Below are positions 8,580 through 15,683 of a stretch of DNA of 64,000 bases, one piece after another. Origin of the DNA: Mycetocola lacteus. GTDB lineage: Bacteria; Actinomycetota; Actinomycetes; Actinomycetales; Microbacteriaceae. The notes below the pieces were generated by a model. The model ran no database searches and had not been told where the DNA came from. It saw only the letters and a program-made list of their open reading frames with translations. Within the stretch, counting starts at the first letter, position 1. Every line of letters starts with the position of its first letter. A program made the translations under genes and the position numbers. The stretch covers positions 434,001 to 498,000 of the forward strand of contig NZ_RCUY01000005.1 of NCBI RefSeq assembly GCF_003667575.1. The letters are read 5' to 3'.

Positions 8580-9662
8580 ATGCCCCGCATCGACCTCTTC
8601 TACTACGGTGACGTCACCAACGGTCAAAACCCCGCCGCCCTCTACCGCGATATCGAGGAGCAGGTGGTCCTCGGCGACCAGCTCGGCTACAACGGAGTCT
8701 GGGTCACCGAACACCACCAGAACGCCCGCGGCGAGGTTCCGGACCCGCTGCTGTTTCTCGCTCGGCTGAGCGCCAAAACCACCAACATTCGCCTGGGAAC
8801 CTCGGTGGTGTGCGCGCCCTTCTATCACCCGATCCGGCTCGCCGAATCCGCTCTGCTGCTGGATGCGCTCTCGGGTGGACGCCTCGATCTCGGAGTCGGC
8901 AGCGGTGCCGGCACCGACCACCTGCTGGGCGTGTACGGTCTGATTCCCGGTGAGGGATCGGCCCGCTCCCGCGAGGTGCACGAAATCCTGCGTCAGGCCA
9001 TCGACAACGGCCGGGTCACCTTCCACGGCGAGTTCTACGATTTTGACAACGTGGAGATCTCCCCGCCCGCCGGGCGCCCCGCCCGCGACGTCATCTGGAC
9101 CGCCGCCGGACGCAACGCCATCGAGCTGGCCTCCGCCCACGGCTACCGGCTGATGATCCCGCGCCCGATGCCACTCGAGGCGCGCCTGGCCCTCAACGCC
9201 GAATACCGGGAAAAAGTCCCCGGCGGCGAGGTTATTCACCTGCGCTCGGGCCTGGTGGCACCCACCCGGGAACTCGCCCGCGAGCGCGCGGTCGAGTTCC
9301 TGCGCGAGTACGCGGCCATCTACCTGAAGGTGGACTGGCGCGGCGGCCCGGACAGTGCTGACTTCGACGATATCGCCGAGAAGCTCTCCTTCGCCGTCGG
9401 GACCCCCGAGGAAGTGGCGGACTCGATCTGGCGCTGGACCGACCAGTTCGACGGGACCGAGCAGACCGCGATCCAGTTCCAGGGACCACACGTCAAGCCC
9501 GCACACATCCTCGAATCCATCGAACTGTTTGCGACCCAGCTGCCGGGGCTGCGTGGATCCACCCCGACCACCGCGGTCCCCTACGTCGAACGCCCCATTC
9601 CCTTCCGCCCCAGCGGCGAGAACCTGGCACCGTATCAGAGCGCCGTGGAGGTGGGCGTATGA
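8580..9662 (+). CDS. Luciferase-like (LLM) flavin-dependent monooxygenase
   Basis: FMN-dependent monooxygenase of the bacterial luciferase TIM-barrel superfamily, 360 residues. Conserved pieces are GVWVTEHHQNARGEVPDPLL (active-site His pair), NIRLGTSVVCAPFYHPIRLAE, and the flavin-phosphate loop LSGGRLDLGVGSGAG. GAAAGG lies just before the ATG. Such enzymes need reduced flavin from a reductase; none is encoded in this cluster. With a second luciferase-like enzyme directly downstream, the pair may carry out sequential oxidations of the imported compound. The stop codon overlaps the start of a 17-codon ORF by ATGA. Confidence 0.88.
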   Translation: MPRIDLFYYGDVTNGQNPAALYRDIEEQVVLGDQLGYNGVWVTEHHQNARGEVPDPLLFLARLSAKTTNIRLGTSVVCAPFYHPIRLAESALLLDALSGGRLDLGVGSGAGTDHLLGVYGLIPGEGSARSREVHEILRQAIDNGRVTFHGEFYDFDNVEISPPAGRPARDVIWTAAGRNAIELASAHGYRLMIPRPMPLEARLALNAEYREKVPGGEVIHLRSGLVAPTRELARERAVEFLREYAAIYLKVDWRGGPDSADFDDIAEKLSFAVGTPEEVADSIWRWTDQFDGTEQTAIQFQGPHVKPAHILESIELFATQLPGLRGSTPTTAVPYVERPIPFRPSGENLAPYQSAVEVGV

Positions 9663-9712
9663 ACATCGAGTCCATCCGCATAGTCCAACACCCAGTGGAG
9701 GTAACCGCATGA
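9659..9712 (+). CDS. 17-codon micro-ORF coupled on both sides
   Basis: The reading frame MNIESIRIVQHPVEVTA begins in the ATGA that ends the upstream monooxygenase gene and stops in the ATGA that starts the downstream one, so both junctions are four-base overlaps. The double coupling suggests that it is translated, as a coupling peptide or as the remnant of a gene deleted internally. The start looks a little like the N-terminus of enolase-superfamily enzymes, which is a weak impression. The ribosome binding site for the downstream gene (GTGGAGG, 9696-9702) lies inside it. Not a recognised protein. Confidence 0.45.
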   Translation: MNIESIRIVQHPVEVTA

Positions 9713-10983
9713 GCACCGCAGATTTTCCCGTCAGCCGTCGTCCCGAACCCAATGAGATCGCGGGGCTCGGGACCACCGCGCCGCTGGGCTCCACGGTGAT
9801 CGGTGAGCGCCTGCGGGTGGGTTTCATCACCCACCTGGATCAGAACACCGACACCACGACCATCTACCGCGAGAACATCCTGCTGTTCCAGGAGCTGGAA
9901 AAGCTCGGCTATGACAGCGCGTGGATCGCGACCCGGCACTTCCACTCGGGCTGGGCAGCGCTCCCGAGCCCGTACGCGTTCCTCGGTGCCGCGGCGGTGG
10001 CAACCTCAAAGATCGGGCTGGGCACCGCGGTGCTGCCGATCGTGCTGGACGATCCGATCCGGGTCGCCGAGGACGTGGCGGTCATCGACCACCTCTCCGG
10101 CGGACGCCTGATCCTCGGCGTGGGCAAGGGGGTCCCCTCGGACTCGTTCCACGTGTTCAACGCCTGGGAGAAGGACCGTGATGCCAACTTCGAGCACAAG
10201 ATCGACTCGCTGCACTGGGCGCTCGAGGGATCGCAGGTGCCCGAGGGCAGCGCACACATCTGGCCGGCAAACGCCGGACTGACCGGACGCGTGGTCCACG
10301 GCAGCTCGAACATCAACACGATCCGGGCCGCGGCTGTGCGCGGGGATGGCTTCATCCTGGAGCGCTTCGGCAACGGCAGCGAGCGGACCGCCGAGGCGCG
10401 CGCCGGATTCCAGCAGCGTCAGGCGTACTCGGTGCGCGAGTACCGTCGGGTATTCCACGAAACCTGGGGCGACACCCGCACCCCGTATGTGGTGACCTCG
10501 CGCACCGCCTATCCGGGTGTCTCCACAGCCGCGGCGCTCGCCGAGGCCGGAGAGCGTGCGGGCCGCTGGAACGAGTTCGCCGCGAAGATCGGCCGGGTGG
10601 ATCTCACCGCCTCGATCCCCGATCAGCTACTCTCCGACAACTTCATCTGGGGCACCCCCGAGGAACTCGCCGCCGACCTGCTGGCCGACCCCACCATCGC
10701 GCTGACCGACGAGTTGATCCTCGGCATTCACCCGGCGCTGCACACCCTCGAGGAAACGGTGGAGAAGGCGCGGATCCTGCTGGAGGAGGCCTACCCGCTG
10801 ATTCAGGCGGGCTGGGCGGCGCAGCGCGAGGCGGCACTGGCCGATGCGATCCGTCCGCTCACCCCCGAGCAGATTCGCGCCGAGCAGGAGCGCTTCGCGC
10901 ACGAGCGTTCGGGCACGGTACTCTCCGGCACCACCGATGCCGCCACCCACACCGAACAGGAACGGATTTCCACCCATGTCTGA
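9709..10983 (+). CDS. Second luciferase-like flavin-dependent monooxygenase
   Basis: Flavin-dependent monooxygenase of 424 residues, clearly of the luciferase-like superfamily but different from its neighbour. After a 30-residue leader come RLRVGFITHLDQNTDTTTIY, DSAWIATRHFHSG (active-site His region), KIGLGTAVLPIVLDDPIRVAED and the phosphate loop LSGGRLILGVGKG. It resembles the luciferase-like families that occur beside peptide-type importers in Klebsiella and corynebacteria (the KPN_01858 type is a possibility, not verified). GTGGAGG precedes the ATG. The 3' end overlaps the DUF1684 gene by eight bases, so the two are cotranslated. Confidence 0.85.
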   Translation: MSTADFPVSRRPEPNEIAGLGTTAPLGSTVIGERLRVGFITHLDQNTDTTTIYRENILLFQELEKLGYDSAWIATRHFHSGWAALPSPYAFLGAAAVATSKIGLGTAVLPIVLDDPIRVAEDVAVIDHLSGGRLILGVGKGVPSDSFHVFNAWEKDRDANFEHKIDSLHWALEGSQVPEGSAHIWPANAGLTGRVVHGSSNINTIRAAAVRGDGFILERFGNGSERTAEARAGFQQRQAYSVREYRRVFHETWGDTRTPYVVTSRTAYPGVSTAAALAEAGERAGRWNEFAAKIGRVDLTASIPDQLLSDNFIWGTPEELAADLLADPTIALTDELILGIHPALHTLEETVEKARILLEEAYPLIQAGWAAQREAALADAIRPLTPEQIRAEQERFAHERSGTVLSGTTDAATHTEQERISTHV

Positions 10984-11797
10984 GACCAGCACCACACCCG
11001 CCGACTCTGCCCTCGCTGGTGACGCCTTCACCGCCGAGTGGGCGGCCTGGCACGAGGCCCGCCTCGACGCCACGCTCTCGCCCTACGGCATCGCCTCGCT
11101 GATCGGGACCCACTGGCTCACCGAACACGCTCAGGAGGTTCCCGGGCTGCCGGGCACCTGGCAGCGCGAAGGCGAGGCGATCGTGGGGCTGCTCCCCACC
11201 AACGTCGAGGTCCCGGCCACCACCCTGCGGGTCGAGCCCGGCACCGATGTCGAGTATGGCGACATCATCCTGCGGGCGTTTGGCCGCGGGGAAGATCTGG
11301 CCCTGCGGGTACTCACCCCGCGCAGTGAAACCCGTCGGGCGATCACGGACATCGCCGCGTTTACCCCCGACCCTGCCTGGGTGTTCCCGGCCCGATTCGA
11401 GGCCGCCGCGGATGAGACCCTGGCGATCGAACTGGTGGACGGATTTGTCCAGGACAAGCCGCTCTCGGGCCGCCTGCACGTCAACATCAACGGGCACTGG
11501 GCAGCACTCGTGGCTACCGCCGCGGGGAACGCCTACTCGGTGGTGTTTGCCGATCAGACCGGGAACGACCGCGGTGCCGAGGATGAAACCTACAGGTTCC
11601 GCTTTCTCACGGTCCCCGCCGCCGATGCCGAGGGCAACACGGTGATCGACTTCAACCGTGCGTTTGTCCCGCCCTGCGGCTTCAGCGACCACTACGTGTG
11701 CCCGCTACCCGCGCCGGATAACCGCCTGCCGCTGCGGGTACTCGCGGGTGAGCGCCTCCCGGTGGACGCCAGCGGCGCACCCTACCGCCACCACTAG
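10976..11797 (+). CDS. DUF1684 domain protein
   Basis: Predicted cytoplasmic protein of 273 residues of the DUF1684 family, whose biochemical role is unknown. The family signatures are visible: LSPYGIASLIGTHWL near residue 40, then the conserved C-terminal segment DFNRAFVPPCGFSDHYVCPL followed by PDNRLPLRVLAGER. The gene overlaps the preceding monooxygenase gene by eight bases and is the last of the cluster, followed by a strong hairpin. The tight coupling suggests that it works with the monooxygenases, perhaps in hydrolysis or sequestration of an intermediate; that is inference. Confidence 0.85.
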   Translation: MSETSTTPADSALAGDAFTAEWAAWHEARLDATLSPYGIASLIGTHWLTEHAQEVPGLPGTWQREGEAIVGLLPTNVEVPATTLRVEPGTDVEYGDIILRAFGRGEDLALRVLTPRSETRRAITDIAAFTPDPAWVFPARFEAAADETLAIELVDGFVQDKPLSGRLHVNINGHWAALVATAAGNAYSVVFADQTGNDRGAEDETYRFRFLTVPAADAEGNTVIDFNRAFVPPCGFSDHYVCPLPAPDNRLPLRVLAGERLPVDASGAPYRHH

Positions 11798-11810
11798 GAC
11801 CGTCCAGCAG

Positions 11811-11844
11811 AACACCCCGCCGTGTATGAGCACGGTGGGGTGTT
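11811..11844. terminator. Intrinsic terminator between accessory clusters
   Basis: A 14-bp stem with one wobble pair (11811-11824 with 11831-11844, loop TATGAG) lies 14 bp after the DUF1684 stop. The downstream T content is poor on the plus strand. It could serve both the rightward cluster and the leftward cupin gene that ends at 11906. Confidence 0.7.
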
Positions 11845-11905
11845 GTGCATCCCACGGCAGGCACGCTGCCCGCTGGAGCCGAAGGGTCAACACCCAGCCG
11901 AACTC

Positions 11906-12271
11906 TCAGCGATGATCGACGATGTGTGGCGTTGTAGCCGCCGCCACTCCCCCCTCCGGGCAGATCAGGTAGGCACAGCCGTCGGCACCCGCGACGGAGC
12001 GATGGATAAGGTGCGCGGGTAGCTCAACCCGATCGCCGGTCAGTGCCTCTGCCTCGCCGATTCGGCCATTCTCACCGTGCACCCATGACACGCTCAGCGC
12101 CCCGGTAAGGACAACGATGCGCTCGGAAACCGAGTGGCTGTGCCAGTCGTGCACCTTCCCCGCAATATCGGTCTGAAACTCGATTCCGCCCTGGGTCGGT
12201 GCGTAGCGTTCGATCGCGGCGGTAATGGTCAACACGGGCTCGCTCAAAATCTCCGGTGCGATCGTCATCAT
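11906..12271 (-). CDS. Cupin-domain protein of the biosynthetic island
   Basis: Single-domain cupin, 121 residues. Motif 1 shows a full metal-binding set (His41, His44, His46, Glu50 in HDWHSHSVSE), and motif 2 retains LPAHLIH with His87 and His90. Such proteins bind Fe, Mn or Zn and may oxygenate, isomerise or simply sense a small molecule. The start was set at the ATG overlapping the upstream stop (ATGATGA), which couples it to the YqcI/YcgG gene; a longer GTG start at 12313 would overlap that gene by 46 bases. Within the pair, a role in tailoring or stabilising the N-hydroxylated intermediate is plausible but unproven. Confidence 0.8.
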   Translation of the reverse strand: MMTIAPEILSEPVLTITAAIERYAPTQGGIEFQTDIAGKVHDWHSHSVSERIVVLTGALSVSWVHGENGRIGEAEALTGDRVELPAHLIHRSVAGADGCAYLICPEGGVAAATTPHIVDHR

Positions 12272-13011
12272 GCCACCGTTTCCGCCCCTGGAGAAAAGGT
12301 GTGCACGGGGCACTCCGATGGAATCTGAGCGTGCTGCCCATCATCGAGGTAATACTGACGCCATTCGCGATTATTCGAGTCACCATAGTTACCCAGTTGC
12401 TCGCTGACCGGTGCCGCATCGTAGGTGGCGAGACGCGCTCGAATGATGCTGCGTGCACGGTCGCCCTTCGCGCCTCCCGCTTCGAGCCCGTCGAAAACAA
12501 ATCGTGGTTGAAACGTCAGCGTCACTCGTTCGAAGTACCTACTTTTTCGCTGGGTATGCAGGTCAGTATTTGCCACCACAAACATTGCCTCGCCACCAAA
12601 ACTGAATTCGAACAGGGCATGTTCTGGATGCCGGTCTACCTCCACCGGCCAGGAGTCGTCATCGTGGGTCGAGGTATGGTGCAGCAGCGCCCAGAAATGT
12701 CGAAAATACGCGTCGTGATTCCGCTCCACAGCCCAGGATTCAAAGAAGCACACCAGCGACGTTCGGTTGCCCAGATCCCGGCACACCTGCGTGAACAGCG
12801 TCAGGAGATGTGCCAAATTGGAGTCCTGTCCGCCACTGTCCGCCACGAACCCGAATCTCAGGGTTCCCTGGGCCATCGCTCCCACTCCGAAGATGCAGGG
12901 GAATGGGTTCTGCGCATCCAGTAAACGCAACTCGAAATTCTGAATCGCATCCCGTTGCCATCCGTCAGGCGCTTCGGAAACACTGCTCACCAGGATATTT
13001 GGGTTACTCAT
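12268..13011 (-). CDS. YqcI/YcgG family protein, GntA-like heme N-hydroxylase candidate
   Basis: A 247-residue member of the YqcI/YcgG family. The family pattern is complete: FPCIFGVGAMAQGTLRFGF (37-55), YFRHFWALLHH, WPVEVDRHPEHALFEFSFGG, FQPRFVFDGL, and near the C-terminus GNYGDSNNREWRQYYLDD (about 207-224) then a CP pair (234-235). A characterised member is GntA of guanitoxin biosynthesis, a heme-dependent enzyme that hydroxylates a guanidine nitrogen; I believe other amino-acid N-hydroxylases belong here too. A heme oxygenase role is therefore likely, with the substrate unknown. Start chosen at the ATG after GGTGGGAA. Divergent from the ATP-grasp operon and coupled to the cupin gene by ATGA. 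Confidence 0.85.
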   Translation of the reverse strand: MSNPNILVSSVSEAPDGWQRDAIQNFELRLLDAQNPFPCIFGVGAMAQGTLRFGFVADSGGQDSNLAHLLTLFTQVCRDLGNRTSLVCFFESWAVERNHDAYFRHFWALLHHTSTHDDDSWPVEVDRHPEHALFEFSFGGEAMFVVANTDLHTQRKSRYFERVTLTFQPRFVFDGLEAGGAKGDRARSIIRARLATYDAAPVSEQLGNYGDSNNREWRQYYLDDGQHAQIPSECPVHTFSPGAETVA

Positions 13012-13198
13012 TTTCCCACCGGTTTCTCTCGTGTTGACCCTCTCGAGCCGTCCTCGACCCACCTCAAATGAGATTACGATCGTTGTCAAAATTAATGCTG
13101 ATCTGGTATTTAGTTGATTACCTCGGGGCATTGGGGATAGCGTAGCCCCCAACCCCTTTGAAGTTGTACTCAGACCAAAAACCCGAGGAGCGCACAAG
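13012..13198. promoter_or_regulatory. Divergent promoter region of the biosynthetic island
   Basis: This 187-bp spacer is much richer in AT than its surroundings (25 of 60 bases are G or C at 13081-13140). Rightward, TTGTCA (13083-13088), an 18-nt spacer and TATTTA (13107-13112) form a good promoter for the ATP-grasp operon. The same spot reads TTGACA on the minus strand (13084-13089), a -35 candidate for the leftward pair without a clear -10. One compact site could control both arms. Confidence 0.55.
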
Positions 13199-14425
13199 AT
13201 GACACCGAGGATTGCAATCGTGGGCCACGTCCCACGAGCATTTCGTGAATACGTCCTGCGGGCGGCGCGCAGCGTCGCGGAAATCTGGCTGATTACCGAC
13301 GACGCTGCCGCCGAGCCCTGGCACCACGAATACTGCGCAAACATCACCGAGTTACCGCTCAATGATGCGGCAGCCGAAGGCTCCATCCTCGCGCTCATCG
13401 CGGGCAAGGTCCGGGGAATCCTGACCGTCGACGAACGCTACGTCGAGCTCACGGCACGACTCGTGGCCACCCTCTCCCTCCCCGGTGCTACCCCCGAAGC
13501 GGTGGGCTTGTTGAAGGACAAGGCGTCCATGCGGGCGCTGACGTGGGATCAGGACTATGCGATTCGATTCCGGGTCGCTCACACCGTCGCCGAAGCACGC
13601 GAAGCCGCGGCACAGATTGGGTACCCGGTCGTGGTCAAGCCGCGGTCGCTCGGCGGGAGCATTGGTGTCTCCCTGGTGACGCGGGCAGAAGCCCTACCCG
13701 CCGCTGTCAATCTCGCGAGTGAGGCCACGGTGGGAACCGTGACCAGCGCCCATGCCGGGGTGCTCATCGAGGAGTATGTGGAGGGTGAGGAGATCAGCGT
13801 CGACTCCTCGATCAGCAACGGCCTCACGACGGTCCACTTTATTTCGGACAAGACCCTGGGACTCGCGCCGTATTTTGAGGAGGTGGAGCATCACTCCCCG
13901 TCCCGCTTCACCGATGTTTACCCCGCCATCACACGGATCGTGCACGACATACACACCCGCAGTGGTTTTGACCAGGGCATCACCCACATCGAGTTCCGGC
14001 TCTCTCCTCATGGCCCAAGGCTCATCGAGGCAAATGCCCGCCTCGGCGGCGACCTCGTCCCCCATATCGGGTTTCTCGCCGGCGGAGTCAACCTGGCAGT
14101 GATCGCCACCCAGCTCGCACTCGGGCATCATCTCGAAACCGTAGTCCCGGACAAAGCCGGGAAAGGCGGAGCGGCCATCGCATTCATCGTCCCGCAAAAA
14201 GCCGGGTTCTTCAAAAACATCGTCTGGCCCGCGGTGACACTGCCCACCGGTGTCCATATTCAGACGGAGCAGCTGCTCACCGCCGGGGACTTTGTGGCAC
14301 CGCCTCCCACTGCTTTTCTTTCACGCGTCGGCCTGGTGATCGGCTACGGCCCGGATGCGCGCGAGGCCCACGCGCTGGTTCATTCGATCGCCCGGGACAC
14401 ACAACTTGTCCTCACCGATGGCTAA
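13199..14425 (+). CDS. ATP-grasp ligase (L-amino acid ligase type)
   Basis: ATP-dependent carboxylate-amine ligase, 408 residues. The N-terminal Rossmann-like part (IAIVGHVPRAFREYVLRAA) is followed by the ATP-grasp core: VVKPRSLGGSIGVSLV near 148-163, EEYVEGEEISVDSS, and the metal-binding HIEFRL...RLIEANARLGGDL. The C-terminal 100 residues (ATQLALGHHLETVV, then VGLVIGYGPDAREAHALV) look like the LAL_C2 domain of L-amino acid ligases such as the BacD-like dipeptide synthases. It probably joins two amino acids, one perhaps N-hydroxylated by the divergent GntA-like enzyme. ATG with GAGGAG upstream; eight-base overlap with the transporter gene. Confidence 0.85.
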   Translation: MTPRIAIVGHVPRAFREYVLRAARSVAEIWLITDDAAAEPWHHEYCANITELPLNDAAAEGSILALIAGKVRGILTVDERYVELTARLVATLSLPGATPEAVGLLKDKASMRALTWDQDYAIRFRVAHTVAEAREAAAQIGYPVVVKPRSLGGSIGVSLVTRAEALPAAVNLASEATVGTVTSAHAGVLIEEYVEGEEISVDSSISNGLTTVHFISDKTLGLAPYFEEVEHHSPSRFTDVYPAITRIVHDIHTRSGFDQGITHIEFRLSPHGPRLIEANARLGGDLVPHIGFLAGGVNLAVIATQLALGHHLETVVPDKAGKGGAAIAFIVPQKAGFFKNIVWPAVTLPTGVHIQTEQLLTAGDFVAPPPTAFLSRVGLVIGYGPDAREAHALVHSIARDTQLVLTDG

Positions 14426-15683
14426 GCCCGCCGAGGAAACCATCACCCCGAATTCCGGGCACCGTTCTCGGCGCACCCTGGCCGTCGTGGGCCTCTCCAC
14501 CCTGGTGGGAAGATCGGGCGGGTTTCTCTCAATATTCGGGTCGATCTACCTCACGTCCACGACGCTCGGCCCCAATTCCATCGTCGTGGTTCTCACCGTG
14601 GCGGGCGTATTCTCCATGCTCAGTTCGGTGCTGAGCGGACGCCTAGCCGATCGGTTTTCTCCGCGGAGCATCCTCATATCGGTTTCCGTCATCAATGCGG
14701 TTGTGCTCGCGGTTCTCGCCGCGAATCCGGGGATTCCCGTGGCGCTTGGCTGCATGATTCTTGCAAGCGGCATGACCGCGGCATTCATTCCGCCGGCCGC
14801 GACTCTAGTTCAGCGAACATCACGCTCGGAGAAAACCCTCACCACGCGATTTGCCACGTTTCGACTGTTCCTCAACATCGGAACCACATCGAGCCCGCTG
14901 ATCGCGATGATCTTAGGCGAGACGTATTTTGACCGGCTCTTTCTCTACAGTGCCATCGCAAATCTGATCGCCGCCCTGGTCCTCCTGCTCACTCCGCGTC
15001 ACATCCCTCAAAATACCGACCCTCACCCCCTCGCCACGGGAAGCACACACACTCACGGCGGCCCCTCCCATGGCACGGTTGTCGGGATTACCCTCGGTGC
15101 CCTCGGAATCACCGCCGCACTCTACGCGCAGTTCCAATCCACGCTCCCCCTTGCGATTCGAGCCGAACACACGGGATTGGCGATCTACAGCACGCTCATC
15201 CTGATCAACTCGGCAACCGTCATCATCGGAGAGGTACCGCTCAGCATCCTCACCCGCCGCTTCGCTCCGTGGATTCCGTTGACTCTCGGGATTGCCCTGA
15301 TGTCCACGGGTATTTTTCTGGCGGGAGCATGTGTTGCAGTCCCCGTGGTGATGGTTGCCGGGGCACTGATTTTTACGTTCGGCGAGATGATGTTTGCCCC
15401 CGTCGCGAACACTGTAGCGGCCAGGCTCGCGCCGGCCGGGAAGTCCGCTCGCTACCAGGGCTATCTCAGTTCGATGCAGGCCCTCGGGTTTGCCCTGGGT
15501 CCGGCCGCCGGGGTCGCCCTCTACTTCACCGCGGCGGCATACATCTGGCTGGTAATTCTTGCGATCGGCCTGGGATTGAGTGTGCTCCTCGGTGCGCTTC
15601 TTCGCCGGCCTCTCGGCTCCGCGACCATGACCGAAAACCCCGTCGCCCAGGCCGCTCCCACAACCGAACAGGGAACACCATGA
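14418..15683 (+). CDS. MFS transporter, likely exporter of the island product
   Basis: Major facilitator superfamily protein of 421 residues with about 12 membrane spans. The motif A region between TM2 and TM3 is GRLADRFSPRSI. A His-rich cytoplasmic central loop (THTHGGPSHG) separates the two halves. The position between two ATP-grasp genes, with an eight-base overlap upstream and ATGA downstream, makes it part of the same operon; efflux and self-protection for the small-molecule product is the usual role in such clusters. Substrate direction cannot be read from sequence. Start chosen at the ATG overlapping the upstream stop. Confidence 0.88.
   Translation: MAKPAEETITPNSGHRSRRTLAVVGLSTLVGRSGGFLSIFGSIYLTSTTLGPNSIVVVLTVAGVFSMLSSVLSGRLADRFSPRSILISVSVINAVVLAVLAANPGIPVALGCMILASGMTAAFIPPAATLVQRTSRSEKTLTTRFATFRLFLNIGTTSSPLIAMILGETYFDRLFLYSAIANLIAALVLLLTPRHIPQNTDPHPLATGSTHTHGGPSHGTVVGITLGALGITAALYAQFQSTLPLAIRAEHTGLAIYSTLILINSATVIIGEVPLSILTRRFAPWIPLTLGIALMSTGIFLAGACVAVPVVMVAGALIFTFGEMMFAPVANTVAARLAPAGKSARYQGYLSSMQALGFALGPAAGVALYFTAAAYIWLVILAIGLGLSVLLGALLRRPLGSATMTENPVAQAAPTTEQGTP

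Noticed and set aside
12256-12924. Plus-strand reading frame opposite the YqcI/YcgG gene
   Set aside because: The minus-strand protein matches a family over its whole length; the plus frame is its shadow.
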